The notes under the pieces were generated by a model, which was given only the letters and a program-made list of their open reading frames with translations, made no database searches and had not been told where the DNA came from. Made by a program: the position numbers and the translations under genes. From NCBI GenBank assembly GCA_028285685.1, contig JANQOR010000038.1:372001-436000 (forward strand): DNA of 64,000 bases, written 5' to 3'. The DNA comes from Cyclobacteriaceae bacterium. Lineage in GTDB: Bacteria; Bacteroidota; Bacteroidia; Cytophagales; Cyclobacteriaceae. How positions within the stretch are numbered: the stretch's first letter is position 1; each line of letters starts with the position of its first letter. This document shows, in pieces, positions 34,533 to 43,057 of this stretch.

Positions 34533-35915
34533 ATGTCGATACTTATCAAAAATGGCCATCTGGTCAACGCTGCGGAAGACTTTAAGGGAGATATTTACAT
34601 TGAAGGCGAACACATTGCTGAAATTGGCGAAAACCTGAAGCGCGATGCAGACCAAGTCATTGATGCTGCTGGAAAACTTGTATTTCCAGGAGGAATTGAT
34701 CCACATGTACATTTAGACATGCCGTTCATGGGTACCTACTCAGCTGATGACTACTCAACTGGTACTTTGGCTGCACTGCATGGTGGTACGACCATGGTCA
34801 TCGATTTCATTTTGCAGACACAAGGGAAATCCCTTCATGATGCCCTAACGACCTGGCAGGAAAAATCTAAAGACAAGGCATACGGTGACTATAGCTACCA
34901 TATGGCAGTTACGGACTATAACGAGGACACAAAAAAGGAAATCAGGCAGATGGTAGAAGAGGAGGGGATTACCTCTTTTAAGACCTTTATGGCTTACAAA
35001 GGAGCTTTGATGATTGATGACAATCAGATGGTCGGATTGATGACAGAGGTGAAGAAATGTGGAGGAATGGTGACGGTACATGCGACAAATGGCGATATGA
35101 TTGATCATTTGATTCAGAAAGCTAAAAAGGAAGGAAACTTGAGTCCGTTGTACCACTATCTGACTCAACCGGAAGTGACAGAAGCAGAAGCATCAGCACG
35201 GTTTGGGGACATGGCAAATTATACAGGTGTGCCTGCTTACATTGTACACATGACCTGCGAGGGTGCGTTGAACAGTGTCCGAGAAGCGACTAAAAGAAAT
35301 CAGGTAGTGCTGGCTGAAACATGCATTCAATATCTTGTGCTTGATGCATCACTCTATGACAAAGGCTTCGAATCTGCCAAATGGGTGATGAGTCCACCTC
35401 TCCGGGAGAAAAAAGACATTGATTCGCTTTGGGCAGGTTTAGAACAGGGCCTAATAAAAGTGGTGGCCACAGATCATTGTCCTTTTACCTGGGAACAGAA
35501 GAAAATGGGTGAGGACGATTTTTCAAAAATTCCGAACGGCCATCCGGCTATTGAACATAGAATGGAACTTTTGTACTCGGAGGGAGTGGCGAAAGGCAGA
35601 TTAACATTGCCTAAGTACGTCGAGGTTGCCTCCACCAACGCTGCCAAATTGTTTGGAATGTATCCGAGAAAAGGATGCCTTGCGATTGGATCTGATGCTG
35701 ATATCGTCATTTTCGATCCACAGGAAAGGCACACAATTTCGGTAAAAACACATCATATGAATACTGACTACTCTGGATACGAAGGACACGAGGTAACCGG
35801 AAAAACAAAAACCGTTATCCTAAGAGGGAAAGTAGCCATCGATGACGGAAAGGTGCATATAGAAAAAGGATACGGACAATTTGTATTTAGAAATAAGGTG
35901 GATGGAAAGTTGTAA
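34533..35915 (+). CDS. hydA: Dihydropyrimidinase (D-hydantoinase)
   Basis: 460 residues, the usual length. Binuclear-metal amidohydrolase features: GIDPHVHLDMPF (His58, His60), the carboxylated lysine Lys156 in FKTFMAYKGALM, TVHATNGDMI, YIVHMTCEGAL and ATDHCPFTWEQK. It opens the ring of dihydrouracil or dihydrothymine to give N-carbamoyl-beta-amino acids. It is followed by beta-ureidopropionase (47 bases), the next enzyme of the pathway. Confidence 0.95.
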   Translation: MSILIKNGHLVNAAEDFKGDIYIEGEHIAEIGENLKRDADQVIDAAGKLVFPGGIDPHVHLDMPFMGTYSADDYSTGTLAALHGGTTMVIDFILQTQGKSLHDALTTWQEKSKDKAYGDYSYHMAVTDYNEDTKKEIRQMVEEEGITSFKTFMAYKGALMIDDNQMVGLMTEVKKCGGMVTVHATNGDMIDHLIQKAKKEGNLSPLYHYLTQPEVTEAEASARFGDMANYTGVPAYIVHMTCEGALNSVREATKRNQVVLAETCIQYLVLDASLYDKGFESAKWVMSPPLREKKDIDSLWAGLEQGLIKVVATDHCPFTWEQKKMGEDDFSKIPNGHPAIEHRMELLYSEGVAKGRLTLPKYVEVASTNAAKLFGMYPRKGCLAIGSDADIVIFDPQERHTISVKTHHMNTDYSGYEGHEVTGKTKTVILRGKVAIDDGKVHIEKGYGQFVFRNKVDGKL

Positions 35916-35939
35916 TAATAGCCTCAACAGCATCTACCC

Positions 35940-35955
35940 ATTGACCCATTAACTA
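35940..35955. repeat. 16-base intergenic element, copy 1 (inverted relative to copy 2)
   Basis: The 16 bases between dihydropyrimidinase and beta-ureidopropionase (ATTGACCC-ATTAACTA) are the exact reverse complement of 56859-56874, after uraH in the purine operon. Both lie in gaps between catabolic genes. The related AT-rich string at 29689-29718 shares the TTAACTAATTGAC wording. Confidence 0.5.
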
Positions 35956-35962
35956 GAAGGAA

Positions 35963-36829
35963 ATGCCAAGAAAAATTAAGTCAGGACTTATCCAAATGAG
36001 CCTTCCAATGACGGAAGGGGAAGGAAGTATAGAGGAGATCATGCAAGCCATGGAGGATAAACATATCCCATACATTGAAGAAGCCGGGAAGAAAGGAGTG
36101 CAAATCCTATGCTTACAAGAGATCTTTAATACCCCCTACTTCTGCCCTGGGCAAGACAAGGACTGGTATGCTTCTGCGCAACCGATCCCTAACCCTACGA
36201 TCGAACGAATGCAGGCCTTATCAAAGAAGTATGACATGGTGATGGTCGTTCCGATCTATGAAAAGGAGCAAGCGGGATTCTTGTATAATACTGCTGTAGT
36301 CATAGATGCGGACGGGTCTATTTTGGGTATCTACAGAAAGAATCACATTCCTCATACCACCGGTTTTTGGGAGAAGTTCTTTTTCAAACCTGGCAACCTG
36401 GGATACCCGGTTTTTGAAACGAAATATGCAAAGGTGGGTGTTTACATCTGCTATGATCGCCACTTCCCTGATGGAGCGAGAGCCCTGGGACTAAACGGAG
36501 CTGAAATCGTGTATAATCCAAGCGCAACTGTTGCTGGACTGTCTCAATACCTATGGAAACTGGAGCAACCTGCTCATGCAGCAGCAAACGGTTATTTTAT
36601 GGGATGTATTAACCGGGTAGGCGAGGAGAAGCCATGGGATCTGGGAAGATTTTACGGCACCTCGTATCATGTTGATCCAAGAGGTCAGATCATTGACGAA
36701 GCATCTGAGTACGATGACGAATTATTGATCTCCGAATTTGATCTGGATATGATTGATGAGGTACGGTCCACCTGGCAGTTCTTCCGTGATCGAAGACCAG
36801 AGACGTATGGTAAACTGGTTGAACTATAG
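35963..36829 (+). CDS. Beta-ureidopropionase, nitrilase superfamily
   Basis: 288 residues. The catalytic triad is visible: Glu53 in LQEIFNTPYF, Lys126 in YRKNHIPH and Cys163 in ICYDRHFPDGAR. The stretches CPGQDKDWY and NGYFMGCINRVGEE are shared with N-carbamoyl-beta-alanine amidohydrolases and N-carbamoylputrescine amidases. Location next to dihydropyrimidinase and PreTA favours hydrolysis of N-carbamoyl-beta-alanine to beta-alanine, CO2 and ammonia. The protein is cytoplasmic. Confidence 0.93.
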   Translation: MPRKIKSGLIQMSLPMTEGEGSIEEIMQAMEDKHIPYIEEAGKKGVQILCLQEIFNTPYFCPGQDKDWYASAQPIPNPTIERMQALSKKYDMVMVVPIYEKEQAGFLYNTAVVIDADGSILGIYRKNHIPHTTGFWEKFFFKPGNLGYPVFETKYAKVGVYICYDRHFPDGARALGLNGAEIVYNPSATVAGLSQYLWKLEQPAHAAANGYFMGCINRVGEEKPWDLGRFYGTSYHVDPRGQIIDEASEYDDELLISEFDLDMIDEVRSTWQFFRDRRPETYGKLVEL

Positions 36830-36838
36830 AATTAAAGA

Positions 36839-37243
36839 TTGGAAGATTCAGAGATTATCAACTCGTCAGCAAAAATTAGCCAATTTGAAGATCTGGAGGT
36901 TTGGAAAGACTCAGTTAAGATTGCTGCTGATTTGTATAAACTGACAGAAACGGGAAAGATAAAAAATGATTGGGGGATGAAAGATCAACTTAGAAGAGCA
37001 GTTTGTTCTATCTCAAATAACATTGCCGAGGGGTTTGAATACAATAACAATCCTGATTTTATTAGATTTTTAAAGTATGCCAAAGGCTCTGCTGGAGAGG
37101 TAAGAAATCAACTCTATGTTCTGGAAGAAGCCGGTTTCATTGAGTCAGATCAGTACAAACAATTTCACTCTCGTCTGATAAGCCTATCAAAACAAATAGC
37201 CGGTTTTAAGAAATATTTAACCGATTACCAAAGAAAGAAATGA
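36839..37243 (+). CDS. Four-helix bundle (S23/23S rRNA IVP) protein inserted in the pyrimidine operon
   Basis: 134 residues with the S23 family pattern: FEDLEVWKDSVKIAADLYKL, DQLRRAVCSISNNIAEGF, DFIRFLKYAKGSAGEVRNQL and a C-terminal helix with FHSRLISLSKQIAG. These proteins were first found inside 23S rRNA intervening sequences and are common as lone genes in Bacteroidota; their function is unknown. No ATG precedes residue ~45, so a TTG at 36839, ten bases after the previous stop, is the probable start. The gene separates beta-ureidopropionase from preT and has no evident metabolic role. Confidence 0.88.
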   Translation: MEDSEIINSSAKISQFEDLEVWKDSVKIAADLYKLTETGKIKNDWGMKDQLRRAVCSISNNIAEGFEYNNNPDFIRFLKYAKGSAGEVRNQLYVLEEAGFIESDQYKQFHSRLISLSKQIAGFKKYLTDYQRKK

Positions 37244-37290
37244 GCTGCAAATTTTTAGTTTTTCAATTATAATTTTTCAATTCTTTAAAG

Positions 37291-38613
37291 ATGGGAGAAT
37301 TCAAGCGACCAGAGACAGAACAGGAATTTGCTGATAATTTTAGTCAGATCAAGCCATTAATGAATGAGACGGAGGCGTACTATGAAAGTTCGCGTTGTCT
37401 GTTTTGCTACGATGCGCCTTGTCAAAAGGCTTGTCCTACAGCAATAGATATCCCACTTTTTATCCGTCAAATCAATTCAGGAGATGTCACAGGTTCGGCA
37501 GAGACTATTTACGCCTCCAACTATTTTGGAAACGCATGCGGCAAGGTTTGTCCAACGGAAGTTCTTTGCGAGGGAGCCTGCGTTTACAACGAACAAAATG
37601 TAAAACCAATTGAGATCGGGCGACTTCAAAATTTTGCTACAAAGCAGGCAATTGAAGAAAACAAAAACCTCTTTTCTCTTGCTCCAGAGAATGGGAAAAA
37701 AATAGCGATTGTAGGTGCTGGACCCGCCGGAGTTTCATGCGCTTGCGAGCTAAGAGCGTTGGGATATGAAGTTGATATTTTTGAAGCAAAAGCCAAACCA
37801 TCAGGTCTGACAGTCCATGGTGTGGCACCTTATAAAATAGAAAATGAAGAGGTGCTTGATGAGATGGAATATCTGGAAAAACAATTCGGATATAGGGTTA
37901 CGTACAATAGTCCAATAAATTCTGAAGAAGACCTAAGGAAACTGGAAGAGGGGTACGATGCAATATTTCTTGGGATCGGACTTGGCAATACCTCAGTGCT
38001 TGGATTGCCCGGCGAAGACCTGGACAATTGCGTTGGGGCCACGGAACTCATCGAGGAATTGAGAATGAATCACCATCAGATCAAGATAGGAAACAAGGTG
38101 GTTGTGCTTGGAGGGGGAAACACAGCAATGGATGCCGCTTCCGAGTCAGCAAGGATGGGTGCTGAGTCCGTTATCCTCAGTTACCGGAGAGGACCGGAAG
38201 AAATGGGGGCCTACGATTTTGAGTATGACCTGGCAAAAGGAGTTGGAGCGCAAGGTCTCTTCAATGTTCAGCCTGTAGAAATTTTAGGTAATGGTGGGGT
38301 AGAAGGAGTTAGGTTTACTAGGACGGAGGTTGTAGGCAACGAATTAAGAGAGATTCCAGGGTCTGAGTTTGAGATTCAATGTGACATGGTTATTAAAGCC
38401 ACAGGTCAACTTAAACAAAAAGATTTTCTGAATATGATAGCTGGAGTTGAGATGGATGATGGAGGCAGAATTTCTATCGACTCATCAGGGAGGATCGGAT
38501 CAACAAAATACTTTGCCGGAGGGGATGCTGTGAACGGAGGAGCAGAAGTGGTCAACGCAGCTGCTGAAGGTAAGGAGGCGGCACAAGGGATTCATCAATA
38601 TTTGATGGAGTAA
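37291..38613 (+). CDS. preT: NAD-dependent dihydropyrimidine dehydrogenase subunit PreT
   Basis: 440 residues. The N-terminal cysteine-rich helical domain (CLFCYDAPCQKACPTAIDIP, NACGKVCPTEVLCEGAC) binds two 4Fe-4S clusters as in the N-terminal part of eukaryotic DPD and GltD. It is followed by an FAD domain (IVGAGPAGVSCACELRALG) and an NAD(P)H domain (VVVLGGGNTAMDAASESARMGA). PreT takes electrons from NADH and passes them to PreA for uracil reduction, or the reverse. preA starts 55 bases downstream. Confidence 0.95.
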   Translation: MGEFKRPETEQEFADNFSQIKPLMNETEAYYESSRCLFCYDAPCQKACPTAIDIPLFIRQINSGDVTGSAETIYASNYFGNACGKVCPTEVLCEGACVYNEQNVKPIEIGRLQNFATKQAIEENKNLFSLAPENGKKIAIVGAGPAGVSCACELRALGYEVDIFEAKAKPSGLTVHGVAPYKIENEEVLDEMEYLEKQFGYRVTYNSPINSEEDLRKLEEGYDAIFLGIGLGNTSVLGLPGEDLDNCVGATELIEELRMNHHQIKIGNKVVVLGGGNTAMDAASESARMGAESVILSYRRGPEEMGAYDFEYDLAKGVGAQGLFNVQPVEILGNGGVEGVRFTRTEVVGNELREIPGSEFEIQCDMVIKATGQLKQKDFLNMIAGVEMDDGGRISIDSSGRIGSTKYFAGGDAVNGGAEVVNAAAEGKEAAQGIHQYLME

Positions 38614-38668
38614 TTTTCACAAGGTCAATCAAAAAATCGAATCATTTGACAATCTAAATCGAATCGCT

Positions 38669-39985
38669 ATGCCAGATCTAAGTTCTAACCTCGCAGGAAT
38701 AAAATCTCCCAATCCATTTTGGCTAGCTTCTGCTCCACCCACGAATTCAGGATACCAGGTCATGAAGGCCTTTGATGCTGGCTGGGGTGGTGCGGTCTGG
38801 AAGACCCTTGGTGTTCCGGTTGTGAATGTGTCCAGCAGGTATGGAGGTGTCAACTATCGTGACAGCCGATTGGTCGGATTGAATAATATAGAATTGATCA
38901 CGGACCGGCCACTAAAAGACAATTTGGAGGAAATTGAAGAAGTCAAGAAGCATTTTCCTGATCACGCAGTAATCGCCTCATTGATGGTTGAAACGCGAGA
39001 AGAGTGGCATCAAATTGTGAAGGACGTAGAGAATGCAGGATCGGATGGAATTGAGCTCAATTTTGGATGTCCTCATGGAATGTGCGAGAGAGGAATGGGA
39101 TCTGCTGTAGGTCAGGAACCAAAAGTCCTAAAGACCATTGTTGAGTGGGTAAAGGAAGTTGCAAGTATCCCGGTAATCGTGAAGTTAACCCCCAACATCT
39201 CGGATATCGTCGAACCGGCACGAGCAGCTAAGGAAGGCAATGGGGATGCTATTTCATTGATCAACACGATCCAGAGCTTAGTAGGCGTAGACATTGACAA
39301 TTTTGTGCCGTATCCCGTCGTGGACGGTGAAAGCACTAATGGTGGATATTGTGGTCCGGCGGTTAAGCCCATTGCACTAAACATGGTGAAAAACTGTGCT
39401 CAGAATGTCGATCTCCCCATATCGGGAATTGGAGGAATTGAAAACTGGCGAGATGCAGTCGAATACTTTTTGCTTGGAGCCACGAATGTACAAGTGTGCA
39501 CAGCAGTGATGCATTTTGGCTTTGGGATCATACGGGAAATGCTTCCGGGACTGGAGAATTATATGAAAGAAAAAGGTTTTAGCAACCTGGAGGAAATGAA
39601 AGGTAAGGCGCTCGACAACGTAAAAACATGGGAAAATCTGAACCTTAAATACAAAGTTGTCGCGGAGATAGATGAGGAAAAATGCGTTGGATGTCAGTTG
39701 TGTTATATCGCCTGTGAAGATGGGGCGCATCAAGCCATCAGGCTGAAGGAGAATGAAAACCGCGTTCCCGAAATCATCGAGGAAAACTGTGTGGGTTGTA
39801 ACCTGTGTTCGATCGTTTGCCCGATTGAAGATTGCATTACCATGGAACGAAGAGATGATGGATCTGAAAACCTTACCTGGGCACAAAGGACTGATGCCAA
39901 TGATATCCCTACCACTTTCAATGACGAAAAGGCCGGAGGAATAGGTCATTGGGTGCCAAAGCCAACTGATGCTTTGAGGAAGTAG
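38669..39985 (+). CDS. preA: NAD-dependent dihydropyrimidine dehydrogenase subunit PreA
   Basis: 438 residues. A dihydroorotate-dehydrogenase-like TIM barrel carries FMN; NFGCPHGMCERGMG contains Cys134, aligned with the catalytic loop cysteine (Cys671) of mammalian DPD. Uracil-contact asparagines are seen in KLTPNISDIV and LINTIQSLVG. The C-terminal ferredoxin domain has two 4Fe-4S motifs: CVGCQLCYIACEDGA and CVGCNLCSIVCPIEDC. With PreT it reduces uracil and thymine to dihydropyrimidines, the first step of the pathway. A hairpin spans its stop codon, probably the end of the operon. Confidence 0.95.
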   Translation: MPDLSSNLAGIKSPNPFWLASAPPTNSGYQVMKAFDAGWGGAVWKTLGVPVVNVSSRYGGVNYRDSRLVGLNNIELITDRPLKDNLEEIEEVKKHFPDHAVIASLMVETREEWHQIVKDVENAGSDGIELNFGCPHGMCERGMGSAVGQEPKVLKTIVEWVKEVASIPVIVKLTPNISDIVEPARAAKEGNGDAISLINTIQSLVGVDIDNFVPYPVVDGESTNGGYCGPAVKPIALNMVKNCAQNVDLPISGIGGIENWRDAVEYFLLGATNVQVCTAVMHFGFGIIREMLPGLENYMKEKGFSNLEEMKGKALDNVKTWENLNLKYKVVAEIDEEKCVGCQLCYIACEDGAHQAIRLKENENRVPEIIEENCVGCNLCSIVCPIEDCITMERRDDGSENLTWAQRTDANDIPTTFNDEKAGGIGHWVPKPTDALRK

Positions 39986-40002
39986 CAGAAACTTTGCTAC
40001 TT
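39980..40002 (+). terminator. Hairpin at the end of the pyrimidine operon
   Basis: Perfect eight-base inverted repeat AAGTAGCA-N7-TGCTACTT that includes the preA stop codon. The 3' T-run is short (TTTC), so it would be a weak terminator or a 3' end stabiliser. The next gene, an unrelated lipoprotein peptidase, starts 28 bases later. Confidence 0.4.
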
Positions 40003-40030
40003 TCACAAAATTCAACCTAACTAATCTATC

Positions 40031-40996
40031 ATGAAAAACCTTACCGTTGCATTGTTTGCCGCTCTCTTTGCGAGCTGCACCACCGAATCGTCAAAAGAAT
40101 CTATCGAAGTTGATCGAGAGATGCTTTTGACCAGTATTAAGATATTAGCTCATGACTCATTGGAAGGTCGTGGTTTTGGAACGGAAGGCAACTACAAAGG
40201 ACAGCTTTTTATAGTTGATCAATTTAAAGAGTCAGGTTTTGAACCGGCATTTGCTGACGGGTACCGACAGTTTTTTGAACATACGATAGGGGGCAGAAGG
40301 AGACAAAGGGCGTTTCCTGTTGCCAATCCGGGAAATGACTTTAGCAACGTTCCGGATACCACGTTATCGGGAGCGAACATAGTTGCCGTGGTTCCAGGAG
40401 CAACAGACAAAATATTTGTAGTTACGGCTCATCACGATCACCTGGGAGTCATCAACGGAGAGATCTACAATGGTGCTGATGATGATGGGTCTGGCACCGC
40501 AGCATTGTTTGCGATCGGGCAGTACTTTAAGGCGAACAAACCGAAACACACAATTGTGCTTGCAGCGGTTGATGCCGAGGAGGTAGGATTGGCTGGAGCC
40601 AGGTACCTGGTTGAAAATTTTCCGATGGCTCTTGAGAAGATAGTTTTAAATGTGAATCTGGATATGATCTCACATACTGATAGCATGAAATTATGGGCTA
40701 CAGGCTTGTACCATTACCCGCAACTGGAGCCACCGGTTAAGGCCATCGTTTCGCCTATTACGCTCCATTTCGGTCACGATGATCCTAACGATCCTGTGTT
40801 GGATGACTGGACGGACAATTCAGATCATCAGGCCTTTCACGAACGAGGGATTCCGTTCATCTACTTCGGAGTCGATGATCATGAGGATTACCATGCGCCA
40901 AGTGATATCTATGAAAACATCAACCCGGATTTTTATGTGGAAGCTGTTAAGTTGATTATTCAGGCGATAGAAGGCTATGATGAATATTTGGATTGA
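40031..40996 (+). CDS. M28 family zinc aminopeptidase, lipoprotein
   Basis: 321 residues. The start MKNLTVALFAALFASCTTES is a lipoprotein signal with the lipid-attachment cysteine at residue 16. The catalytic domain shows M28 metal ligands: VTAHHDHLGV, GADDDGSGTAALF, DAEEVGLAGARYL, LNVNLDMIS and DNSDHQAFHERGIPFIYFG. It would remove N-terminal residues from peptides at the outer membrane or in the periplasm. A family of four exported hydrolases or lipoproteins runs from here to 43924 with short gaps. Confidence 0.92.
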   Translation: MKNLTVALFAALFASCTTESSKESIEVDREMLLTSIKILAHDSLEGRGFGTEGNYKGQLFIVDQFKESGFEPAFADGYRQFFEHTIGGRRRQRAFPVANPGNDFSNVPDTTLSGANIVAVVPGATDKIFVVTAHHDHLGVINGEIYNGADDDGSGTAALFAIGQYFKANKPKHTIVLAAVDAEEVGLAGARYLVENFPMALEKIVLNVNLDMISHTDSMKLWATGLYHYPQLEPPVKAIVSPITLHFGHDDPNDPVLDDWTDNSDHQAFHERGIPFIYFGVDDHEDYHAPSDIYENINPDFYVEAVKLIIQAIEGYDEYLD

Positions 40997-41012
40997 TTGA
41001 AACGTTAAAGTC

Positions 41013-42095
41013 ATGAGATCTTACATCGTCGTACTTTCCCTTCTGATATTGTCCTGCAACCCCAGGGAAAATGGGAACGCAAGCTTAAAATCTCTTGAAT
41101 CAAGGGTCGATTCCTTATTCAATGCTGAGATGGAAGCCAATGGACCGGGGGCTGCGGTGCTTGTCTCACATAAAAGTGAGATTTTGATCGCCAAGGGGTA
41201 CGGACTGAGAGATCTCGCTACAAAGGCACCAATCACTTCCACGACCAACATGAGGATGGCATCTGTGAGTAAGCAATTCACGGCCTTGGCAGTACTAAGC
41301 CTGGTTGAAAAAGGTCTATTGGCCCTTGATGATCCAGTCAAAAAGTATTTACCATATTCCACTTTTGATGATATGACGATCGAGCACTTGATCAATCACA
41401 CGTCCGGCATTGCAGATTACGAGGAGGCCTTCATGTCGGATTGGGATACGACTCAAATAGCTCAAAACAAGGATGTTCTGGAATGGTATGCTGAAGGACC
41501 TCCACAACTCTTTCAACCAGGTGAGAGGTGGGAATACTCCAATGGAGCCTACAATCTTCTAGCTACTATTGTAGCAAAAGTCAGCGGAGAAGAATTCTCT
41601 CAGTATGCGAGGGATAATGTCTTTGAGAAGTCCGGAATGTCTAGGACCAACTACTTTAACCTGGCTGATCCAATCGAAATAGACGAGAGAGCTTATTGTT
41701 ATGAAAAAAATAATCTGGGACAGTGGGAGCAGGTAGATGGCCATTTCTTGAATGGCTGCCTTGGCGAGGGGGCAGTGTACACTAACCTAATGGACTTTTA
41801 TAACTATGATGTTGCACTCAGGAATCAGAATCTTTTGTCTGACTCCATGCACGATTTGATTTTCAAACCCAGCTCCATGAAAATAAATGATCGAAACCAG
41901 TATTACGCGATGGGTTGGATCGTTGATGACAACTATATCTTTCATGGAGGTGGTTGGTACGGTACAAGCACCTTTGTCCTCAGAGCAAAAAACCGTCCCT
42001 TAACTATTGCCGTTTTTATGAATTCAGATTCTGAAGTAGAGGATCTGGTTAGGAAAACCTATGAGATAACCGACGATTATTTGAAAGGAATCTAA
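41013..42095 (+). CDS. Serine hydrolase, class C beta-lactamase/DD-peptidase fold, lipoprotein
   Basis: 360 residues. Lipoprotein signal MRSYIVVLSLLILSC. Active-site motifs of the beta-lactamase/transpeptidase-like superfamily: Ser84-Val-Ser-Lys87, the Tyr-x-Asn motif in EYSNGAYNLLA, and HGGGWYGTSTF in the KTG position. VLVSHKSEILIAKGYGLRDLATK is typical of 'serine hydrolase' (Pfam Beta-lactamase) proteins, which include esterases, D-aminopeptidases and peptidoglycan peptidases. True beta-lactamase activity is unlikely to be its main role. It follows the M28 gene by 16 bases. Confidence 0.88.
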   Translation: MRSYIVVLSLLILSCNPRENGNASLKSLESRVDSLFNAEMEANGPGAAVLVSHKSEILIAKGYGLRDLATKAPITSTTNMRMASVSKQFTALAVLSLVEKGLLALDDPVKKYLPYSTFDDMTIEHLINHTSGIADYEEAFMSDWDTTQIAQNKDVLEWYAEGPPQLFQPGERWEYSNGAYNLLATIVAKVSGEEFSQYARDNVFEKSGMSRTNYFNLADPIEIDERAYCYEKNNLGQWEQVDGHFLNGCLGEGAVYTNLMDFYNYDVALRNQNLLSDSMHDLIFKPSSMKINDRNQYYAMGWIVDDNYIFHGGGWYGTSTFVLRAKNRPLTIAVFMNSDSEVEDLVRKTYEITDDYLKGI

Positions 42096-42106
42096 CGATA
42101 GTAGAA

Positions 42107-42988
42107 ATGAGAAGACTACTGTTTCCCTTTTTGTGCATTCTCCAGTTTTCATGCCAACCAAATGAGGCTGGCTTTGCCATCGATGAAGACTATCTCAGCG
42201 AATTTGAAAAAAAGACGGAAGGAGGTTTAGCGTATAATCGACCATACTATTTGCAGCTGATCAGTTTTTCGAAATTGGAACCTATGACCGCAAATCGGTT
42301 TGGAACAGCCTCCGATAACGAACATATTATTGAGGCAACCAATGCACCATCAACTTTTGGATCGATTGAAATTCTTCAAGATTCTATCCGATTTAGTGCA
42401 ACAAAAGGGCTAGTGGTTAAAACCGAAGAAGATTCGGAAGTAGAACAGATCACCCTCCCATTTGATGAGTTAGGGAATACCGCCGATCTCTATCACGGCA
42501 GTTTCAGCTGGAGGGTGGTGGCGTATGGTCAGGACAAATACCTGCGAGTGAGGGATCTGGAAAGTCCTGCCTTGAAGAATTTTCCTGGTTGCAAACGTTT
42601 TGATCTAACATCAGATTTCATCTTCAGGGCTCAATTCACCCCCTTTGATCCGCCTAGGGTGGTAACAGTACCAAGTTCCGTGGATTTTGAGCGTACGGCC
42701 ACATTTATTGGTACCCTTTCTTTTGAATACAAGGACAAGAACTATACACTCGATGTGCAAGACGGCCATATCATGTTTAGCGATGAAACTTCGGCATTGC
42801 AGACCTATGGATCAGGCAGGTATCTGAAATTCGACGAACCCGATGAAGATGGGACAGTAATCCTGGATTTCAACTATGCCTACAATCCACCATGCATCTT
42901 TTCAAAGTACACTACCTGCCTATTTCCTCCACCCCAAAATAGGCTACCATTTGAAGTTTTGGCAGGGGAGATAGTCGAGGAGCTCTAG
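42107..42988 (+). CDS. DUF1684 family lipoprotein
   Basis: 293 residues. Signal MRRLLFPFLCILQFSC with a lipobox cysteine. The C-terminal half has the DUF1684 signature: GRYLKFDEPDEDGTVILDFN, YNPPCIFSKYTTCLFPPPQNRLPFEVLAGE. Family members are secreted, beta-rich, of unknown function. It starts 11 bases after the serine hydrolase stop, so co-transcription is likely. Confidence 0.85.
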   Translation: MRRLLFPFLCILQFSCQPNEAGFAIDEDYLSEFEKKTEGGLAYNRPYYLQLISFSKLEPMTANRFGTASDNEHIIEATNAPSTFGSIEILQDSIRFSATKGLVVKTEEDSEVEQITLPFDELGNTADLYHGSFSWRVVAYGQDKYLRVRDLESPALKNFPGCKRFDLTSDFIFRAQFTPFDPPRVVTVPSSVDFERTATFIGTLSFEYKDKNYTLDVQDGHIMFSDETSALQTYGSGRYLKFDEPDEDGTVILDFNYAYNPPCIFSKYTTCLFPPPQNRLPFEVLAGEIVEEL

Positions 42989-43057
42989 ACCGTCCATTTG
43001 ATCAATCATTGCTTTTCTAGCTAAAATCGATTACGTTGGTTTTCAAATCCTGCGACC

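Noticed and set aside
39377-40015. 212-residue frame antisense to preA
   Set aside because: preA is a full-length, motif-complete gene on the other strand; the antisense product is histidine/phenylalanine-rich with no recognisable family.
41013-42095. Serine hydrolase as a class C beta-lactamase
   Set aside because: It has the general SxxK and YxN motifs, but its overall form matches the broad esterase/peptidase group; AmpC-specific stretches were not recognised.
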